A stretch of 64,000 bases of DNA from DATCJA01 sp963734635 (GTDB taxonomy: Bacteria > Acidobacteriota > Vicinamibacteria > Vicinamibacterales > UBA2999). The position numbers were made by a program, and so were the translations under genes. The stretch covers positions 124,001-188,000 of the forward strand of contig CAVTIA010000006.1 in NCBI GenBank assembly GCA_963734635.1, read 5' to 3'. The notes beneath the pieces are model-generated. The model searched no databases and was not told the origin of the DNA. It worked only from the letters and a program-made list of their open reading frames with translations. Positions 25,827 to 39,576 of this stretch are shown here, one piece after another; the stretch's first letter is position 1; each line of letters opens with the position of its first letter.

Positions 25827-26603
25827 TCAACCAAGCGCATTATCCAGCGTCATCATCACGGCGAAGCCGAGAATGAAGCCAAGCGTGGCGAGGTCGGGCG
25901 TGCCGCTGCGAACCGTTTCAGGAAGCAGCTCCTCGACGACTACGTACAGCATCGCGCCTGCGGCCGCGGCCATGCCGTAGGGCAGTAAGGCTCCTGAAGC
26001 CAGCACGAGAGCGGCCCCGACGACGCCCCCGATCGGCTCGACGGCGGCCGACAGCTGCCCCCAGAAGAAGGCGCGGCCGCGCGCCATCCCCCCTCGCCGT
26101 AGCGGAAGCGCGATCGCCAGTCCCTCCGGAATGTTCTGCAGTCCGATGCCGACGGCCAGAGCGATGGCCGACCCCAGATCGCCGCCGCCAAAAGTCACGC
26201 CGACGGCTATGCCTTCCGGAAAATTGTGGAGCGTCATCGCAAGCATCAGCAGAGTAGATTGCCGCCATGCGACCTGCGGCCCCTCGGCACGCGCTTCCTC
26301 AGGGAACTCGCCGTGAAGATGTGGAAGCAGCTGGTCGACGACGTACAGGAATGCCGCGCCGCCCAGCAAGCCGGTCACAGCCGGAGCGAGTCCGCCGATG
26401 TCGATTGCGGGGATCAGCAGCGACCAGCACGACGCCGCAACCATCACCCCGGCGGCAAATCCCATCAAGGAATCCATCAGGGCTCGGGGCGCAGACCGGA
26501 AGAACAACACCGGTACCGTCCCGAGTGCGGTCAGCCCGTACGTGCCAAGCGTCGCCACGAACGCCTGAAAGACAGGATCTGTCTGTGACAGCCATTGGAG
26601 CAT
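25827..26603 (-). CDS. ZIP-family metal transporter
   Basis: About 258 residues with eight membrane spans. The metal-binding helices IV and V show MTLHNFPEGIAVGVTFGGG and GIGLQNIPEGLAIALPLRRGG (HNFPEG and QNIPEG), followed by WGQLSAAVEPIGGVVGAALV, the GufA-type ZIP signature. A His-containing loop (DQLLPHLHGEF) lies between helices. It imports or exports divalent zinc, iron or manganese across the inner membrane. ATG 26603 is preferred to the TTG at 26633, which lies inside a terminator hairpin. Confidence 0.9.
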   Translation of the reverse strand: MLQWLSQTDPVFQAFVATLGTYGLTALGTVPVLFFRSAPRALMDSLMGFAAGVMVAASCWSLLIPAIDIGGLAPAVTGLLGGAAFLYVVDQLLPHLHGEFPEEARAEGPQVAWRQSTLLMLAMTLHNFPEGIAVGVTFGGGDLGSAIALAVGIGLQNIPEGLAIALPLRRGGMARGRAFFWGQLSAAVEPIGGVVGAALVLASGALLPYGMAAAAGAMLYVVVEELLPETVRSGTPDLATLGFILGFAVMMTLDNALG

Positions 26604-26612
26604 CAGTACGAG

Positions 26613-26649
26613 CGAGAAAGGCCGCGGTGCCAAATGATACCGCGGCCTC
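26613..26649 (-). terminator. Rho-independent-type terminator
   Basis: On the minus strand a nine-base GGCCGCGGT stem pairs with ACCGCGGCC across a ten-base loop and is followed by TTTCTC. It starts 13 bases past the stop of the outer-membrane gene at 26662 and ends just before the ZIP start. Confidence 0.7.
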
Positions 26650-26661
26650 GCGCTGTACTCG

Positions 26662-27285
26662 TCACGGCGTTATCGGGTGCGACTCGAAGTGATAGACCAT
26701 GTGCACACCGAATTGCGGGATGGGCCGGATGTCGGACGGCCCGGTCACCAGCAGCACGGCGAGCTCCGGACGAATCGCGACGTGCCGCGACACGAACACC
26801 TCGGTGCCGGCGCCGATCGTAACCAGGAAGTCGTTGAATGTCCGGCCGAGAAGTCCCACCTCGCCCATTCTCCGTCGATAGAACCGTGGCATCCCGGCGC
26901 TTGCAGGCGCGTCGAACGTCGCCCGGTAGAATCCGACGCCGGCTGAAGCAAATGGCAGAACCGGCCGGGCCGACTCGAAGGCCACCCTGGCGCCAAGAGC
27001 CACCGCAAACGCGCTCATCCCGTCAGGCGCAGGGAACCACGTACCTCGACCTTCGACGCCCAGCCACGGCTTCAGTTCCCAGCCGAGCGAAAGGCCGGCC
27101 GCCGGGTCGACGCCCGAGAACGGCGACGCCGCGCCGACAAAGCCCGCGAGCGTCGTTCCGTGGCGCCAATCCTCGTTCACGTCGTTTGCCTGCCCCCGCG
27201 CGTCCGAGGAAGACGTCAGGAAGATGGCCACGGCCATCGCGACGCTCGAAACCCTCACTGTTCGTGCTCTCTTGATGGCAGACAT
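26662..27285 (-). CDS. Small outer-membrane beta-barrel protein
   Basis: A 207-residue exported protein: signal VSSVAMAVAIFLTSSSDARGQ, then strands such as TTLAGFVGAASPFSGVDPAAGLSLGWELKPWLGVEGRGTWF and RHVAIRPELAVLLVTG, ending FGVHMVYHFESHPITP. It resembles OmpA/OmpW-sized eight-stranded barrels. ATG 27285 has GTGAGGTG upstream. Function unknown. Confidence 0.75.
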   Translation of the reverse strand: MSAIKRARTVRVSSVAMAVAIFLTSSSDARGQANDVNEDWRHGTTLAGFVGAASPFSGVDPAAGLSLGWELKPWLGVEGRGTWFPAPDGMSAFAVALGARVAFESARPVLPFASAGVGFYRATFDAPASAGMPRFYRRRMGEVGLLGRTFNDFLVTIGAGTEVFVSRHVAIRPELAVLLVTGPSDIRPIPQFGVHMVYHFESHPITP

Positions 27286-27419
27286 GTCACACCTCACTCA
27301 CGAAACAAGTTGATGCGCCTCTTGCGGAGGATTTCCTGCTCCGTGCGGACTTCTTCTCGGATGCGGCCGTGTCTCACATTCCTGATGCGCATGGCAACCT
27401 GTTCCACGACGTGCAGGAA

Positions 27420-27434
27420 GCAACGTTGCTGCCA
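27420..27434 (-). promoter_or_regulatory. Sigma-54-type promoter
   Basis: The minus strand reads TGGCAGCAACGTTGC, both elements present. It is 135 bp from the outer-membrane gene start, so either the leader is long or a short gene lies between (a 32-codon ATG frame spans 27294-27392). A palindrome at 27495 lies 69 bp upstream. Confidence 0.5.
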
Positions 27435-27494
27435 CGGAACGGCGGAATGGCGCGTGTGCTGCATTCCCAGCGGTCGGTCAGGCACGGGTTCATT

Positions 27495-27509
27495 TGCGAG
27501 ATGCTTCGC
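27495..27509. promoter_or_regulatory. Candidate activator palindrome
   Basis: TGCGAGATGCTTCGC agrees with TGCGAAATATTTCGC at 12 of 15 positions. It lies between the leftward promoter at 27420 and the formate dehydrogenase start at 27553. Confidence 0.4.
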
Positions 27510-27552
27510 GCAACGCGCCTGACCCCGCGAACGAATAGGCAACAATAGGAGT

Positions 27553-30235
<2,683 letters not shown>

Positions 30236-30293
30236 CGTCGGGCGGAGGCTTGCGGTACTTGGTGTGAAGTTGGCTTCCGTCCGTTGCGGTGCT

Positions 30294-31750
30294 CTACTTC
30301 CCGCGAGCAGTGCGATCGCGACTCAATCCGGTTTCGAGGCGGGGAGACGTGGCGCTGCGCTCCTGACGAAGCCGCAGAATCTCGTCGCTCGCCTCGAACC
30401 GCGAATCGACGAGCGGCCGAGGCGCAAGACCAAGCCCAATCAGTGCGATGACGAGTGCCACGAACGTCCACGCTTCGCGCGGCCTCAAACCAAGCCGCAG
30501 ACTGGGATGCGCCAGCACGTCGGAGCGGCCGCAAAACAGTGAAAAGTACATCCTGCAGCACGGCTAGGCCCGTCAGCGCCGATGCAATGACGACAGCGAA
30601 TCCCATGATCGGGAACACATCGACGGCGCCGTCTACCAGCAGCTCCTGACCGATGAAGCCGAGTGTTCCCGGGAAGCCGGTGCAGGCGAGCCCCATGGCA
30701 AGAAAGCTGATCGCCAGCACCGGCATGCGATCGTACCCGCCGTGATAGCTGGTCAGATCCAGTCGCCCACGGCGCGCCTCGAGCACCAGGACGCAGCGCG
30801 CGAGTCCTGCAAATCCCAACCCTGCGGACAGCCACACCACCAGGCCACCGGCCAGCGCGGTCACGCTCGTGCAATCGAGACCAGCCATCACCAGCGCCGA
30901 CTGACTCATGAATAGGTATCCGCAGGCCCGACGCGCGCTGCGCTGTACCAGCGCGAGGGCTGCACCGTACACGGCGGTCCCAAGCGCCAGGAGAGCGATG
31001 GTCCGCAGCATCTCGGGCGAGGCCCTCGGCACGATCAGCACCACGGTCATGTACGCGCCCACCTGCGGCGCGTTGAACAGGATGGCGGGTCCCAGTCGCC
31101 CGTGATCGAACACCTCCGGCACCCACGCGTGAAACGGGACAATACCCTTCCGCACGAGCGCGGCGACGACGATCAACCACATCGCCACCGTTTCAATCCT
31201 CGTGTTCTGCACGCCAGGACTGACGAGCAGCGCGACGCCGACGGCAAACAGCAGTGTCGATGCGCCCAGATAGACCGCCACGACTCGGCGTTGATACTCG
31301 GTGCGCCGGATCCGCGAGCGCAGACAGGAACGTCCAGACGGAGGCCGCCGACAACAGCAGGAGGACCACCGCGCTCTCGGTGAGAAACGACGTCAGCGTC
31401 AGCAGCGTCGCGAGGGCGGTTCGCCGCAAGCCGCGCCGATCGAGCGCCGCACGCGGCGTGACCGCCACGGTGAGCAGCCACAGTCCTGCCGCGAACGGCA
31501 GGAGGGCGCCCGAGAGCGTGTCGATCCGAATGAGGTCTTCTCCGCCGGGAATCCACGTGAGTGCCGAGGTGCGGATCGAAAAGTCGCGCAACGGCGAAGA
31601 CAGCGGGATGACGAGCGCGACGAGCACCATGGCGATCGCCGAGGCGACAGCCAGTCGTCGCAGCCGTTCGACATCAATGCGGAGACACGAGGCGCCGATC
31701 ACCAGCGCCGGCAGGGCGACGAGGCCGGCAAGCCACAGCCGCTGCGTCAC
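30294..31750 (-). CDS. NuoM/NuoN-like proton-conducting membrane subunit, third gene of the Dab cluster
   Basis: About 485 residues in three frames. The N-terminus from GTG 31750 reads TQRLWLAGLVALPALVIGASCLRIDVERLRR. After a break near 31270 follows the antiporter core (IVPFHAWVPEVFDHGRLGPAILFNAPQVGAYMTVVLIV, GYLFMSQSALVMAGLDCTSVTALAGG, CTGFPGTLGFIGQELLVDG). After one near 30545 the end is EAWTFVALVIALIGLGLAPRPLVDSR. Its start overlaps the DabB stop (GTGA). Proton translocation is expected from the family; a role in bicarbonate uptake is inference from position. Confidence 0.82.
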
Positions 31751-33118
31751 TCATCCTGATCGCCTCCGTCGACCGCGGCGGGCAGTCGGGCCGGCAGCAC
31801 GGCGTCGCACAGCCACTGGTCGACGCGTGTGAGCAGACCCGCCAGCCGCGTAAACGGCTCGACCACGAGCACGGTCGAGAATGCTGTCGAGGAATCCGCG
31901 TTCGAGCGCGATCAGGAACAGGTGCCGGCGTGCGCGATCAGATCGCACGAGGCTGAGGTGGCCGCCGTCGGGAAAGGCGTGATCACCGATGGCGTCCTCG
32001 AGTCCGTGCAGGTCGTGGAGGACGTTTGGCGCACTCAGGAACTGCAGCAGGCGAAAGCACGCGTGTCCGGCCAGGTGGATGAACGCGAGCGTGTACCAGC
32101 CAAGCGGCAATTTCGGTGACGATGATCCCCACCTGCGTGAGCGAGGCATAGGCCAGCGACGACTTCACGTCGCTCTGGACGCGCGTCGTGGTTCCCGCGA
32201 ACAGTGCCGTGGCCGCGCCGAGGCCGCCGGCGAGGAGCCGGGCCGCGGGTGCCTGTTCGAGCAGCGGCGCCGCGCGCAGCAGCAGAAAGCAGCCGGCGTG
32301 AATCGAGAGCGACCCGTAGTAGACGGCGCTCGAGGGCGTGGGCCCCTCCATCGCTCGCGGCAGCCAGCTCGAAAAGGGCAGCAGCGCGCTCTTGCCGGCG
32401 ACGGCCACGATGAGGAGGATGGCGATGATCGTCGCGTTCGTGGCGGTCAGCCCGGCGGTCGGCGCCGCGCCGCCAAAGAGCAGCGACAGGCTGTCGGTGC
32501 CGGCGACGTGCCGCAGCAGGACCGCGGCGGACAACATGGCGGCATCGCTGATGCGGTAGACCGACACCACGCGAAACGCATTCGATACCGCCGCCGGCCG
32601 CTCCTGGAAGAACGCGACGAGCAGCGCCGAGCTGAGACCGACGAACTCCCACCCGATGAAGAGAACGGCCACGTTCCCGGCGAGCGCCACCAGCAGCATC
32701 CCCGTGACGAAGATCGCGAGCAAGCACGAAATAGCGGTTGTAGCCGGCCTCCCGGTGCAGGTATCGATTCGAAAACGCCGACACGACGCCCGCGATGGCG
32801 GTCGAGAGCGCCGCGAACGCCAGCGAGAGTCGATCGACCAGGAATTCGATCGCGATGCCGCCCTCGTGCGACGCCGACCAGGCGCCGTACGACAGGAGCT
32901 GGGTGCCGGTCCCCGTCATCCCGTACACGACGAATGCCATCACGAACGCGGCGCACGCGATCGTCATCGAGCTTCCGGCGAGGGGTCCCGTCCAGCGCTC
33001 GGGCAGAGGACGGTTGAGCAGTGACGCCACCCCAAGCAGCGCGAGCAGGAGATGCCGGCGATCCGACGCCCACCAGCACCAGCACCGTGAGAGGAATGCT
33101 CGGCATGTCCAGGGTCAT
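31747..33118 (-). CDS. dabB: DabB: NuoL-like membrane subunit of inorganic-carbon transporter
   Basis: About 455 residues with at least four frame breaks (near 33070, 32735, 32110 and 31870). Pieces in order: MTLDMPSIPLTVLVLVGVG; LNRPLPERWTGPLAGSSMTIACAAFV; GNVAVLFIGWEFVGLSSALLVAFFQERPAAV; VAGKSALLPFSSWLPRAMEGPTPSSAVYYGSLSIHAG; AFIHLAGHACFRLLQFLSAPNVLHD; and VLVVEPFTRLAGLLTRVDQW. These are the conserved proton-antiporter helices with the broken-helix Lys and Glu. Its ATG overlaps the DabA stop (ATGA). It would supply proton-motive force to DabA. Confidence 0.87.
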
Positions 33119-36089
33119 GCCGGAGCTCCGCGTTCGTGCGTCGAGAGCGGCGGCTCTCGCACGATCGCCACTGGAGGCAGGAACCCGCGCTTGCCCTGGT
33201 ACCACGCCGCCGATTCACCCGCGACCACCGCAAGGGCGTGTTCGGGCGTGTGCGCCACGAAGCCGGTGGCGCGGAGCTCCCACAACGTGCCCGACTCCGC
33301 ATCGAGGCAGGCGAGCCAGATCCAGCGGTGTCGCACGAGCCGTTCGATGAGTTGGGTTGGCCTCCACGACCCGGCGGAGACGATCGCGAGTGCCCTCCAC
33401 CACGATCGCCAGCCGGGTGGGCTCGTGGATTTCGACCATCTGCCAGGGAAGACCGGTCCGCAGATCGCTCTGCGCACCATCCATGACGCCAAGGAGCGAC
33501 GTCACGTTGTGCGGCAGCTTCGTGCCGCAGCCGTATCCGGTCGGATCGACGTAGCTGAAGTAGTACTCGAGGTTGATCCCGGCGACGACGGGCACGACGG
33601 CGGCCATGATGCGCGCGAGGATCGCGCCCGTCATCGTCGCGCGACGGGTCGTAGGAGACGAGGAACGCCCGTCGGTCGAGGAACAATCCGCGTGTTCGCG
33701 TCCGCCGACCGACGATGCAGAACGCGTTCGTCGCATGCCCGTACTCGGGACGCGGCTGCGCCAGATCGTCGGCGCGCCCCTGCACGTGGGCGAGCGCCGC
33801 CGCCGGCGGATACCAGCGCGGGACGCCGTCGAACCGGCGGCACCGTTCGTGCGCCTCGCGACGCCGTTGTCGTCTCGATCGCGTCCACAGCTCGCTCGAA
33901 CAGCGGCCGGGATCGCCTCGGGAACGAGATCGTCGTCGAAGAACGTCACCTCGTTATTGCAGGTGTTGCGCTGGCCTCCGACGAACCACGTGGTCGCGTC
34001 GATCGACAGCCCCTCGGCGGCAAGCAGCTGCCGCACGCGCGGATCGTTGGCCATCTGCGCGAATGCGCGGGCGTTGGGCCCGCCCCGGCCGCCGCCGCAC
34101 GCGCCACAGTCGTGCGCCGATTCGTGGGGGTTGTTGAGGCTGATCGATCCGTGTCCGATGACGAGCACGAGCGGCGAGAGGCGATCGCGAACGCCGATAT
34201 CGTCAATGACTCGACGGACGATATCCGCCATCTCCCGCACGGTGAAGCCGGAATACCTTCCGATGGGCGGCGCTTCGTCTGTGCGATCCAGTTGCAGCCG
34301 GGTCCGGCTGACGCTGAACGGCGTCCGGTGCATGCGTCGCCACCGCGACGACAGCCACGGAAAGACCACGCGCAGCACGAGCGGCACGAGGGCCAGCCAG
34401 CCGAATGCCGTCATCAGCACGGCGCCGCGCATCGGCAGCCGGCTTCCCAGATGCACGTTGTAGCCGAGGAAGCCGGCGGCGCGCCGGTGCAGGCGCCGCG
34501 TGCGTTGCATCAGACGATCCCCGCCCGCTTCGATTTCGGCGACGTAGTGCTCGGGACGGATGGCCACTGGACAGAGTGGTCGCGGATGAGCGTCCGTCAC
34601 TCCCTCGTGATACATCGCCACGTTGAAGAAGCCAGCGGTGCTGAATGTCTCGCAGGCAGGCTCGACCTCCTCCAGGTGGCGGCGAAACGATTCCTCCCGC
34701 TCATCGAGGCAGAAAATCGCCTGAAACGCCGGCGGCCCCGCTCGGCGCGTGCGGGGTGTGGTGCACGAGCGCGTCGTACAGGCGATGACGGATCGCGCGC
34801 TCGAAGGCCTGGTGCAGGATGCGGCGCTGACGCACGCCGTCGAGCCGCCGCAGCTCGGATTCGAGCTCGCCCACCTGCCGTGGCGTCCACTGCTCCACGA
34901 TTGACGGATCGAGGCCGCAGAGCTGTGCGACGTGGAAGAGCGGCCACGCCCGTTCGATCGCCGTCGGGGGCGATGCGACCGGGAGCTGATTCCGCAGCCA
35001 ATCCCGGAGCGCCGACACGGGGCCACCGAACGAGAGTTGTCGCGCGGCTTCGTCGAGTGCGGCGCGTTCGAACAGCAGGCGGACCGCGAGGTATCCGCGC
35101 AGCGTGACCGTGAGATCCCGTGCGGGGACGCGGTCGGGCCGCTCTTCGATCTGCCGCACAATGCCGGCCCACCCTCGCAGGGCCAGCAGTTCGCCGCTCA
35201 GATAGTCCTCGCACTCGTCGTCATGGACACCGAGCTGAGCGAGGGAGTGTGCGATCGAGTCGAGCGCGCTCCGTTCAGCGACGTGGTCGTCGGCGACGAG
35301 GCCGGGGAGCGTTCGGGCCCAACGGCCGCACTGCGCCGCCAGCGACGTGCGGTAGATCTCCAGAAAGCAGCCGTGAATCCCCAGGTCCCTCTCGGGCATG
35401 GACCAGTGCGCAAGACCTTGATCGAGATATCCAGCCAGGAATCGAATGAGCGGCGGATGGATCCAGGCATCGGTGTCGATGCCGTGCACGGCGAGCAGCC
35501 AGTCGCGATGGCGGACCGGAGTCTCCTGCGCGGGAAGCGGCGGGATGTCGGCCCGTCGCACCGCCTCGAGGCACGCGTTCCACAGCCGGTGCACCGCCTG
35601 CCGTTCGTCGTCCGCGCGATCGTGCAGCTCGCGCACCGCGGTCGACGCGGATCGCGCGCTCGCCGGCACATCGGTGCGGAATCTCGCCAACGCCTCGGTT
35701 TCTTCGAGGATCCACGCGAGCTCGGGCCCTGCGGCGGCAGGTATGCCGTGCAGCACCACCGCGCGCCAGAGATCGAGCCGCGATCCCACGCCCGCGACAT
35801 CCTCCGCCGCGCTCGCGCCCAGTTGCTCGACGAGCAGGGCTTCGACGTCCTTGAGACGAATGCGGCCAGACGCCAGTTTGTCGCGATACCGTGACTCGGC
35901 CAGATACGGCTCGCGCCCCAGCCGGATCGCCGCATGCTCGACGGCCTCTTCGAACGGCAAGTGCTCGAACGCGTGCAGCGTGTTGTGGTGAATGAAGATG
36001 CTGATGGGTCCCTGCGCCGGGAGCAGGTGCGCAAGCCGATCGATCATGCGCATCAGGGGATGGTCCGGGGAGCTGCCTTCGGTGCGCAT
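33115..36089 (-). CDS. dabA: DabA: DUF2309 zinc protein of inorganic-carbon transporter
   Basis: About 990 residues with frame breaks near 34730, 33900-33840, 33640 and 33370. The N-terminus has IFIHHNTLHAFEHLPFEEAV. The beta-carbonic-anhydrase-like zinc site is visible: CLDEREES (Cys and Asp) and GHGSISLNNPHESAHDCGACGGG (His and Cys). EYGHATNAFCIVGRR with LFLDRRAFLVSYDP follows, and the end is STHERGAPA. In the known Dab system this peripheral subunit hydrates CO2 one-way, energised by the NuoL-like partner. It is divergent from an ArsR regulator. Confidence 0.92.
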
Positions 36090-36101
36090 CGACGGTTGGA
36101 G

Positions 36102-36125
36102 TATATTTATATATTAATATATTAT
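36102..36125. promoter_or_regulatory. AT-only operator-promoter between dabA and arsR
   Basis: Twenty-four consecutive A/T bases in otherwise GC-rich DNA, containing the perfect palindrome ATATATTAATATAT at 36109-36122. Position between divergent genes and composition suit an ArsR-family operator controlling both. Confidence 0.65.
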
Positions 36126-36134
36126 GTTTCAGCA

Positions 36135-36509
36135 ATGTCACAGAAGCGGGAGCGGCGCAACGATCTGATCGCTGCTGGCGAGCTTCAGATGTTCAAGGCG
36201 CAGTTCTTCCGGGCACTCGCTCATCCGACGCGGATTCGAATGCTGGAGATCCTCGTGCGAGGTGAGCGTACGGTGCAGGAGCTGCAGGAGGCACTCGCGC
36301 TGGACCAGCCGATCGTCTCGCAGCAACTGGCCGTGCTCCGCAATCAGGGCATCGTATCGGCGCAGAAGGAGGGATTGTCGGTACGATACGCGCTGCGCGA
36401 CCCGCTCGTCGGCGCTCTGCTCGATGTCGCCCGCAGAATTTTCGATAACCGTCTGGGCAATTCGACGGGATTGCTCCGCGAACTGCGACGAGAGAGCCGT
36501 CGGGGATAA
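36135..36509 (+). CDS. ArsR-family transcriptional regulator without cysteine
   Basis: A 124-residue winged-helix repressor: FKAQFFRALAHPTRIRMLEILVRGERTVQELQEALALDQPIVSQQLAVLRNQGIVSAQKEGLSVRYALRD. The recognition helix is QPIVSQQLAVLR. There is no Cys at all, so neither the metal sites of ArsR/SmtB nor the thiol sites of BigR/SqrR can operate. It probably controls the divergent dab genes; the signal is unknown. Confidence 0.88.
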   Translation: MSQKRERRNDLIAAGELQMFKAQFFRALAHPTRIRMLEILVRGERTVQELQEALALDQPIVSQQLAVLRNQGIVSAQKEGLSVRYALRDPLVGALLDVARRIFDNRLGNSTGLLRELRRESRRG

Positions 36510-36586
36510 CGGAGCAACAATCGATGAGTATGCGAATCCCGCCTCGATGGAGCCAAAGAGATATCGATGGCACGCAGCGTCGAGAC

Positions 36587-36688
36587 ATGAAGCACCGCGA
36601 CGAGACAACCGGCACGCCGGAGTACAAGGTGACTGCTGTCCGCATCGAACATCACAAGTCACGGGCTGTTCAGGAATCCATTTCCTAG
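36587..36688 (+). pseudogene. C-terminal fragment of a formate dehydrogenase gene
   Basis: The frame KHRDETTGTPEYKVTAVRI matches the last residues of the dehydrogenase at 27553-30235 (HRDETTGTPEYKVTAVRI), then continues EHHKSRAVQESIS to TAG. DNA identity is lower than protein identity, so it is an old second copy and not a fresh repeat. Nothing upstream of 36587 matches. The rest of the 317-base gap 36510-36826 shows no gene. Confidence 0.75.
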
Positions 36689-36826
36689 CGCGACCGTCCG
36701 TGGCCGCGGGATTTCACGGGCCAGGCGGATTTCCGCGGCTGTCAATCTCACACCGACACGACTGATCCGCTCTACTGGACGCCACGCGCTGCCGCACCCG
36801 GCACCGGACGTGCTCGGCTGGGTCCC

Positions 36827-39563
36827 ATGTCCGTCAGCCATCCTTTGAATCCTGTTCTGCCCCAGCCTGCAATGCGTTACGCGTTCGCTGTGGCGATGGT
36901 GATCGGGGCGTTCGGGCTCAGGAAGCTGCTCGAACCGGTGACCGGGACGGGCGCGCCTTTCGTGCTCTTCTTCGCCGCTGTCCTGGTCGCAAGCCTCGTC
37001 GGAGGACGCGGGCCTGGCATTCTCGCCACACTCCTGAGCGCCCCGCTCGGCGCCTACGAGTTCGTCGTGCGTGCGGGATACCCGTTGTCAGAAGCGATTC
37101 TGCAGGCCGGACTGTTCACCATCGACTGCCTGGTGGTGGTCTACATGTCGTTCCTCATCAGGCTCTCCGAGGCGCGCATGCGCGACCTCATTCAACTCGC
37201 GCCGGACGCGTTCTTTCTCGCAGACCTCGAAGGGCGCTACGTCGAGGTCAATCAGGCGGCGTGCTGGATGCTCGGTTATGAGCGCGATGAGCTCGTGGGC
37301 AAGCAGATTCTTGATTTAATCCCGGCCGAGGACGCACCACGGCTGGTGGCGGAACGGTCCGCCATGCTGGCGTCGGAACGGCCGATCACGTCGGAGTGGA
37401 CGCTGATACGGAAGGACGGGACGCTCCTGCCCGTGGAGGTGAGCGCCAACATCCTGGCCGACGGTCGATGGCAGGCCTTCGTCCGCGACATCAGCGAGCG
37501 CAGGCGGCGCGACGATGAGCGCCGCGTGTTCGTGTCGTTGCTCGAGAATTCCTCCGACTTCATCGGGATCGCCGATCCGAACGGAAGGCCGATATACGTG
37601 AACCCGGCCGGCCGGCGGATGGTCGGCTTGGCCCCCGATTATCCCGTGGAGCAGACGCAGATCCTGGATTACTACCCACCGGAGGAGCGGAGGTTCGCGA
37701 GTGAGGTCATCGTCAAGTCGATGATCGAACGTGGACACTGGTCCGGCGAGACCTTCTTCCGACACTGGCAAAATGGACACGCCATCCCGGTCTCCGACGA
37801 GCATTTCATGATCCGCGACCCACGCGACGGCCGCATCCTCGGTATGGGCACGGTCACTCGCGATATCTCGGAGGCGCGGCGCGTCCGCGAGCTACTGCGC
37901 GCCTCAGAGGCCCGTTTCTCAGGGATCATCTCCATCTCGGCCGATGCCATCATCTCGATCGACGAGCATCAACGGATCACGCTGTTCAACACCGGTGCGG
38001 AAAAGATCTTCGGCTACTCGAGAGACGAGGTCATTGGCGCTCCGCTGGATCTGCTGATCCCCGAGCAACTCCACGCCCTCCATCGCCGCCATGTCGTCAG
38101 CTTTGCGGCGGGTGAGGTCATCGCGCGCCCGATGGCAGAACGCACCGCGACCATCATGGGCCGGCGCAAGAACGGTGAGGAGTTCCCGGCGGAAGCCGCG
38201 ATCTCGAAACTTCAAATCGACGACAGCACCATCCTCACGGTGGCGCTCCGAGACATTACCGCGCGCAAGCGCATCGAGAAGGAGCAGCAGTTTCTGTCCG
38301 AGGCGGGGGCAGTGCTGGCCTCATCGCTCGATTACGAGCAGACCCTGATGAACGTGGGCCAGCTCGTCGTTCGGGACCTCGCAGACTGGTGCATCGTCGA
38401 GATCGTCGAAGGCGAGGAACGGATCAGACGGTTGAAGGTCGTCAGCGCCGATCCGACCAAGGCGTCGCTTGCAGCCCATCTAGAGCAGTTCCCGATCGAT
38501 AGGAGCCGGCCTGTACTTTACTCGGCTGGCGCTCGAGAGCAGACGGCCGTTCGTTCTTGAACGGATCACTGCGTCCGACCTCGAAGCGTTTGCGCAGAAC
38601 GCGGAGCACCTGCGTCTGCTTCATGCCATCGACCCGAAATCGGCGATGGGGCTGCCGCTCCTGATTCGCGGACGGCTCCTCGGCGCTCTCTACTTCATCT
38701 CGTCCACGTCGTCGCGCCTGTACGGCCAGAGCGACCTTCAATTCGCCCAAGCACTCGCGGAGCACGCGGCGCTCGCGATTGAAAACGGCCACCTTTATCA
38801 GACCGCGGTGCAGGCCACTCAGCTTCGAGACGAAGTGCTCCGCGTGGTAGCCCATGATCTGAGAAACCCCTTGGCGGTCATCCTGATGCAATCCGCGGCC
38901 GCGCCGCGGCGTGGCGGTCCGGAACCAGAGCGCCGCAATCAGAGGTCGAGCGAGAACATCCACCGTGCAGCCACCCGTATGAAACGACTGATCCAGGACC
39001 TGCTCGACGTCACGCTCATCGAGGCCCGGCAGTTCCGCGTCGACCGGGTCCGGGTTCCCGCGCGGCAACTGTTGCTCGAGGCCGTGGAGGCCCAGCGGCC
39101 CCTTGCCGCATCCGCGGCGCTCGACGTGCGGTGTGACCTGGACTGCGAGCTGCCCGACATCTGGGGCGATCCGCACCGACTCCTGCAGGTGTTCGAGAAC
39201 CTGATCGGCAATGCGATCAAGTTCACGCCTGCGGGTGGTCAAATCACGATCAGCGCAACGCCAGGCGAGCGCGATGTGGAGTTCCGTGTGGCCGACACCG
39301 GTGGTGGCATCGCGGCAAGCGACCTGCCGCATGTGTTCGATCGCTTCTGGCAGGCGAGAAAGGGCGCTCACGGCGGAGCAGGGCTGGGGTTACCCATCAC
39401 ACGAGGCATCGTCGAGGCACACGGCGGGCGCATCTGGGTAGAAAGTACTCTCGGTCGCGGCACTACTCTGTCTTTCACGATTCCACGAGCCGATGGCCTG
39501 TCCGGCATGGGCCCCACCGAAGACCACAGTGGTGAACCGAACATCCACCCGGTCGCGGCGTGA
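36827..39563 (+). CDS. Membrane sensor histidine kinase with three PAS domains and a GAF domain
   Basis: About 911 residues, frame broken near 38510. N-terminal DUF4118-like membrane part (PFVLFFAAVLVASLVGGRGPGILATLLSAPLGAYEF), PAS domains at about 115-230 (LIQLAPDAFFLADLEGRYVEVNQ), 240-350 and 355-480, then GAF. The GAF middle reads LALESRRPFVLERITASDLEAFAQNAEHL in the shifted frame. The H-box is LRVVAHDLRNPLAVILM, the N-box ENLIGNAIKFTPAGGQ and the G-box ADTGGGIAASDLPHVFDRFW with GAGLGLPI. No response regulator is adjacent. Confidence 0.9.
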
Positions 39564-39576
39564 ACAGCGGTCTCCT

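Noticed and set aside
27449..27462. Rightward GG-N10-GC pair before formate dehydrogenase
   Set aside because: The match is weak, the leader would be long and the palindrome lies on the wrong side.
32795..35107. A 770-codon plus-strand open frame
   Set aside because: It lies antisense to the dab genes, whose family motifs are clear; its composition is Arg- and Pro-rich as expected of a GC-rich shadow frame.
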